From assembly GCA_945836255.1 (NCBI GenBank), contig CAMAKU010000003.1, forward strand, positions 1 to 46,564: DNA of 46,564 nucleotides, given 5' to 3'. Both the position numbers and the translations under genes were made by a program. Numbering within the stretch: position 1 is the first letter of the stretch; each line of letters opens with the position of its first letter. The notes under the pieces are model-generated. The model was not told the DNA's origin. It did not search any database and saw only the letters and a list, made by a program, of their open reading frames with translations. This DNA is from an uncultured Roseburia sp. Lineage in GTDB: Bacteria; Bacillota; Clostridia; Lachnospirales; Lachnospiraceae. Below are positions 43,015 through 46,564 of the stretch, piece after piece.

Positions 43015-43818
43015 ATGCTTCCAGGTGTCTATCAAACCACAAAAAAAGACGGTTCCATTTACTATCGCGCCAGTTTAACCTTTCGCAATAAACACATCAG
43101 TCTCGGCAGTGCAAACAAGGCAACCGTCGCACATCGTATGTATCTGGAAGGGATGCGCCTGATTTCCGATGCTACGATTACGATCCACGATTTCAACAGT
43201 TCCATCGATGCGCTCTCCTATGAAAAAGCCATCAGTCTGCTGAACTTCCGCGATCATAATATCTATATCAAGACACCGATTTATCTGGAAAAGGGATTCT
43301 TTTTGTATTATATCGACCCGAACAATTGTCTGAAATTCGATAATGATGATCTCTTTTACTATTCCAGTCACAAAATCATCTGCCGCGGCGGCCATCTTTT
43401 CGTCAATGACTATGGCATGCAGTATAACATCGCAGCCCGTTATGGCATCAAGAATTACGCCGTTGCCGGACGGGATTACGAATTTGTCAACGGCGATTCC
43501 CATGACTATCGCTATGCCAATATCCGCATCATCAACAAATATCATGGCGTGACCCAGACCCTTCATAATAATAAGATCTGGTATGTGGCCAAACTCCACT
43601 TAAACGGGGATGTTATCGTGGGCAAATATACCACAGAAGTCAAAGCCGCCGTTGCCTATAACAAAGCCGTGGACTATGCAAGAAGCCACGGCTTACAGAA
43701 AAACTATATCGAGAACTATATTACCGAATTGTCGGCCCGGGAGTATGCAGATCTTTACACCCGCCTCCCTCTGTCCGACAAATTCACCTCTTATATCGAT
43801 GCATTGCCGCAGAACTAA
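43015..43818 (+). CDS. AP2-domain protein with degenerate HNH core
   Basis: 267 residues; GAAAGGAGCGCCCT precedes the ATG. Residues 1-45 (GVYQTTKKDGSIYYRASLTFRNKHISLGS) and about 178-225 (GVTQTLHNNKIWYVAKLHLNGDVIVGKYTTEVKAAVAYNKAV) read as AP2-like DNA-binding domains. Between them lies a stretch shaped like an HNH_3 homing-endonuclease core (YEFVNGDSHDYRYANIRIINKY). The usual catalytic His-His of VHHINGD is replaced by EFVNGD, so nuclease activity is unlikely. It looks like a domesticated homing-endonuclease relative now acting as a DNA-binding protein. No targets are known. It is convergent with leuD. Confidence 0.75.
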   Translation: MLPGVYQTTKKDGSIYYRASLTFRNKHISLGSANKATVAHRMYLEGMRLISDATITIHDFNSSIDALSYEKAISLLNFRDHNIYIKTPIYLEKGFFLYYIDPNNCLKFDNDDLFYYSSHKIICRGGHLFVNDYGMQYNIAARYGIKNYAVAGRDYEFVNGDSHDYRYANIRIINKYHGVTQTLHNNKIWYVAKLHLNGDVIVGKYTTEVKAAVAYNKAVDYARSHGLQKNYIENYITELSAREYADLYTRLPLSDKFTSYIDALPQN

Positions 43819-43855
43819 TCAGCCATGTGCCTGATTCCACTGCCAAAAGTACACA

Positions 43856-44344
43856 TTATTGTTGGTTAATATAGTTGACCAGTCCCTCGCAGTCGATAAT
43901 CTTTTGCATAAATGGCGGGAACGCCTGTCCCTGATAAGTCTCTTTCTTGGTCTGGTTGGTAATGATACCACTGTCAAAATCCACCTCAACCTCATCGCCC
44001 TCATCAATCCGTTTTGCCGCCTCCGGGCACTCAATAATGGGCAGCCCGATATTGATGGCATTGCGGTAAAAAATACGGGCAAAGGTCTCCGCAATGACAC
44101 AACTGACACCTGCCGCTTTAATGGCGATAGGTGCATGTTCTCTGGAAGAACCACAACCAAAATTCTTGGTGGCAACGATGATATCCCCTTGCGACACCTT
44201 ATTCACAAACTCCGGATCAATATCTTCCATGCAATGTGTCGCCAGTTCCTTAGGATCTGAGGAATTCAGATATCTGGCAGGAATAATCACATCCGTATCC
44301 ACATTATCTCCAAACTTAAATACGATTCCTTTTGCTGCTTTCAT
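43856..44344 (-). CDS. leuD: 3-isopropylmalate dehydratase small subunit
   Basis: 162 residues, the short form common in Clostridia and Archaea. [17 protein letters not shown] (near 11) and the swivelling-domain loop [18 protein letters not shown] (near 61) are diagnostic. It pairs with LeuC to interconvert 2- and 3-isopropylmalate in leucine synthesis. GTAGGAGGGAAAAGCAGA precedes the ATG and lies 14 bases after leuC. No leuA or leuB is in the window. A homoaconitase or aconitase-like role cannot be excluded for this subgroup. Confidence 0.93.
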   Translation of the reverse strand: MKAAKGIVFKFGDNVDTDVIIPARYLNSSDPKELATHCMEDIDPEFVNKVSQGDIIVATKNFGCGSSREHAPIAIKAAGVSCVIAETFARIFYRNAINIGLPIIECPEAAKRIDEGDEVEVDFDSGIITNQTKKETYQGQAFPPFMQKIIDCEGLVNYINQQ

Positions 44345-44358
44345 TCTGCTTTTCCCTC

Positions 44359-45621
44359 CTACATTACATCCTGCGGTCCGCTGATTTTACCGGTCAGGGC
44401 ACTGGCAGCTGCCACCGCCGGACTGGCAAGGTAAATTTCTGAATTCACATGTCCCATACGTCCCACAAAGTTACGGTTCGTGGTGGATACACAACGCTCA
44501 CCCTCGGCAAGGATACCCATATAGCCGCCCAGACACGGTCCACAGGTCGGTGTGCTGACAATAGCGCCTGCCTCGATAAAGGTACGAAGATACCCTGCCT
44601 CCATAGCATCAAGATAAATCTGCTGTGTCGCCGGGATGACAATGACACGAAGTCCCTTTTTCACCTTTTTCCCCTGAAGGATCTTTGCTGCCGTGCGCAG
44701 GTCTTCCAATCTACCATTGGTGCAGGAACCAATCACCACCTGATCGATGGCAATATCCCCCACCTCGTCGATGGTTTTGGTGTTCTCCGGCAGATGAGGG
44801 AATGCCACAGTAGATTTGAGTGTACTCAGGTCAATGGTATATACCTCGTCATACACTGCATCCTCATCAGCTGTGTACTCCACAAACGGGCGGTTGGAAT
44901 GCTGCTTCATGTACTCTCTTGCCAAATCATCCACCGGGAAAATACCGTTCTTGCCACCGGCCTCAATGGCCATATTGGCAATGGTAAAGCGGTCATCCAT
45001 AGATAAATACTGAATACCCTCGCCGGTAAACTCCATAGACTTGTATAGAGCACCATCCACACCAATCATACCAATGATATGCAGAATCACATCCTTGCCG
45101 CTGATATATGGCTGCGGCTTGCCAACCAATTCAAACTTAATCGCAGAAGGCACCTTAAACCATGCCTTACCTGTCGCCATACCGGCAGCCATATCCGTAC
45201 TGCCCACACCGGTAGAAAACGCGCCCAAAGCACCGTAAGTACAGGTATGAGAATCCGCACCAATAATCACATCTCCCGCAACGGTCAGACCTTTCTCCGG
45301 CAGAAGCGCATGCTCAATTCCCATCTCTCCCACATCAAAGTAATTCGTAATTTCATTACGACAGGCAAATTCCCGGACACACTTACAATGTTCTGCGGAC
45401 TTAATGTCCTTGTTCGGGACAAAATGGTCCATGACAAGGGCAATCTTATCTTTATGGAAGACACCATCGACTTTCATTTTCTCAATTTCATGAATCGCTA
45501 CCGGAGAGGTAATATCATTTCCCAGTACCAGATCCAGATCGGCTTCGATTAACTGCCCCGCAGTCACAGATGCTAAGTTCGCATGTGCTGCAAGAATCTT
45601 TTGGGTCATTGTCATTCCCAT
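44359..45621 (-). CDS. leuC: 3-isopropylmalate dehydratase large subunit
   Basis: 420 residues, the shorter HACN-type large subunit. The 4Fe-4S ligands are the cysteine in [13 protein letters not shown] (near 302) and the pair in [15 protein letters not shown] (near 361). [25 protein letters not shown] (near 122) and [14 protein letters not shown] at the C-terminus support the family. AAAAGGAGGAGTCGTC precedes the ATG. It is the first gene of the leuC-leuD operon, divergent from a LysR gene. Confidence 0.95.
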   Translation of the reverse strand: MGMTMTQKILAAHANLASVTAGQLIEADLDLVLGNDITSPVAIHEIEKMKVDGVFHKDKIALVMDHFVPNKDIKSAEHCKCVREFACRNEITNYFDVGEMGIEHALLPEKGLTVAGDVIIGADSHTCTYGALGAFSTGVGSTDMAAGMATGKAWFKVPSAIKFELVGKPQPYISGKDVILHIIGMIGVDGALYKSMEFTGEGIQYLSMDDRFTIANMAIEAGGKNGIFPVDDLAREYMKQHSNRPFVEYTADEDAVYDEVYTIDLSTLKSTVAFPHLPENTKTIDEVGDIAIDQVVIGSCTNGRLEDLRTAAKILQGKKVKKGLRVIVIPATQQIYLDAMEAGYLRTFIEAGAIVSTPTCGPCLGGYMGILAEGERCVSTTNRNFVGRMGHVNSEIYLASPAVAAASALTGKISGPQDVM

Positions 45622-45651
45622 GACGACTCCTCCTTTTCTATTGTGTTTGCA

Positions 45652-45679
45652 TTGATTTTACCATGAAATGATATATAAT
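45652..45679 (+). promoter_or_regulatory. SigA-type promoter of the right-end LysR gene
   Basis: TTGATT (45652-45657), 16-base spacer, TATAAT (45674-45679). It lies upstream of the inverted repeat at 45704-45722. Confidence 0.55.
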
Positions 45680-45703
45680 AGAAATACATAATAAACATAT
45701 CAT

Positions 45704-45722
45704 CCATAACAATAGGTTATGG
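45704..45722. promoter_or_regulatory. LysR-type operator upstream of leuC
   Basis: CCATAAC-AATAG-GTTATGG, perfect 7-base arms with a 5-base centre that contains the LysR T-N11-A pattern. It lies 82 bases upstream of the leuC start and 19 bases before the LysR start codon, suited to activation of leuCD and autorepression. Confidence 0.65.
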
Positions 45723-45741
45723 CACAGAAACGAGGTGCACA

Positions 45742-46564
45742 ATGAATAATCCCTTATCTTCTTATCATATTTTTTATGAGGTAGCAAAGGCCGGCAGTCT
45801 CTCCAAAGCCACCGGCCAGTTGTATATCAGTCAGCCTGCCATCAGCAAATCCATTCAGAAATTGGAGGAATCCCTCCAGACACGTCTCTTTCTGCGCAAC
45901 TCCAAAGGCGTCGTTCTCACCCCCGAGGGTGAAATTCTGTTTGCCCATCTGGACTCCGCATTTCATGCCATTCAAAATGCCGAAACCCAACTGGAAACGA
46001 TGGTCAACAGCGATGTGGGCACCCTGCATATCGGTGTCAGTACCACACTGTGCAAATATCTGTTGCTCCCTTATCTATCCGATTTTATCCGGGAGAATCC
46101 CAACACGAATATCCGCATCAGTTGCCAATCCTCCAATGAGACACTGGCGCTGCTGGAGAACGATGCCATTGACATCGGCCTGATCGGTAAACCGGAGCAT
46201 ACCTCCACCTTTGCATACGATAATCTCACCGAGATTGAAGACATCTTCGTGGCAACGGAATCCTACATCCATCATCTGCCAGCGGATGCCACCTCCACCA
46301 AGGCCATTCTGGAATCCTCTACCCTAATGCTGTTAGACAAAAAAAATATGACACGTCAGTATATCGACGATTATCTGACACACAACCAGATTCAGACCAA
46401 AGATGACATTGAGATTTCCAATATGGATCTGCTGATTGAGTTTGCCAAGATTGGTGTCGGTGTGGCTTGTGTCATCAAGAATTTTGTCCAACAGGAGCTC
46501 GCTGACGGAACGCTGATTCAGATTCCGTTGGACATTCCGATTCACAAACGCCATGTGGGCTTCG
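45742..46564 (+). CDS. LysR-family transcriptional regulator (3' end outside window)
   Basis: Not in the ORF track because it runs off the right edge; 274 codons are visible. It starts MNNPLSSYHIFYEVAKAGSL after CGAGGTG. The winged helix-turn-helix (SLSKATGQLYISQPAISKSIQKLEE, about 19-44) is followed by a substrate-binding domain (about 90 onward, GTLHIGVSTTLCKYLLLPYL). The DIGLIGKP block near 155 is typical. It is divergent from leuC with a shared operator and is therefore the probable regulator of leuCD. Confidence 0.92.
   Translation, partial: MNNPLSSYHIFYEVAKAGSLSKATGQLYISQPAISKSIQKLEESLQTRLFLRNSKGVVLTPEGEILFAHLDSAFHAIQNAETQLETMVNSDVGTLHIGVSTTLCKYLLLPYLSDFIRENPNTNIRISCQSSNETLALLENDAIDIGLIGKPEHTSTFAYDNLTEIEDIFVATESYIHHLPADATSTKAILESSTLMLLDKKNMTRQYIDDYLTHNQIQTKDDIEISNMDLLIEFAKIGVGVACVIKNFVQQELADGTLIQIPLDIPIHKRHVGF

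Noticed and set aside
43816-43835. AATCAG/CTGATT hairpin between the AP2 gene and leuD as a terminator
   Set aside because: Six-base stem, eight-base loop and no T-run on either strand.
1-46564. CRISPR arrays, tRNA or rRNA genes, insertion sequences, prophage
   Set aside because: No regularly spaced direct repeats, transposase or integrase motifs, or tRNA-like cloverleaf sequences were seen on either strand.

Overview
The window looks like chromosome of an anaerobic, endospore-forming, probably motile Firmicute, most likely family Lachnospiraceae. The reasons are a mraZ-to-ftsZ division cluster running straight into spoIIGA-sigE-sigG, a SpoIID protein, DUF1540 and DUF4430 proteins, a Phe T-box, a preQ1-I riboswitch, a CheX-like protein and strong AAGGAGG ribosome binding sites. 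I cannot fix the genus. No phage, insertion sequence, CRISPR array, rRNA or tRNA was seen. Nearly all genes are on the minus strand.

Layout. 1-1210: a cobalamin-riboswitch-controlled uptake unit (DUF4430 lipoprotein and an ECF S component cut by the window edge). 1300-3690: a two-gene ABC exporter. 3730-7360: a MacA/MacB-type efflux operon with a recognisable promoter and a 10-bp direct repeat upstream. 7353-10702: a TIGR01212 radical SAM protein, argS, and a queuosine-precursor transporter with a preQ1-I riboswitch. 10856-26240: the cell-division and sporulation block (sigG, an MBL/beta-CASP ribonuclease, sigE, spoIIGA, ftsZ, ftsQ, ftsW, murD, mraY, two class B PBPs, ftsL, rsmH, mraZ) with its control regions. 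26393-28741: a Re-citrate-synthase-like enzyme and a divergent LysR regulator. 28798-37460: lgt, a DUF1540 protein, pheS-pheT-queA under a Phe T-box, and spoIID-yihY. 37500-37765: a probable 6S RNA gene. 37897-41290: Si-type citrate synthase, a small membrane protein, a lone receiver domain and a MshEN/CheX-like protein. 41341-46564: thrC, an AP2/HNH-like protein, leuD, leuC and a divergent LysR regulator cut by the right edge.

How the genes work together. The division block makes lipid II (mraY, murD) and the septal machine (ftsL, ftsQ, ftsW, two PBPs, ftsZ). It then hands over to sporulation: SpoIIGA activates pro-SigE in the mother cell, SigG acts later in the forespore, and SpoIID acts in engulfment. 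The most striking local design is between ftsZ and spoIIGA. About 65 bp hold a Spo0A box, a perfect TATAAT -10, the ftsZ intrinsic terminator and the spoIIGA ribosome binding site, the last three interleaved, followed by what looks like an ATT start codon. Perfect DnaA boxes lie next to both the mraZ and the ftsZ promoters, and GTGG repeats that look like a MraZ operator lie just after the mraZ transcription start. The remaining regions are ordinary metabolism and translation genes with readable regulation (T-box, B12 and preQ1 riboswitches, LysR operators).
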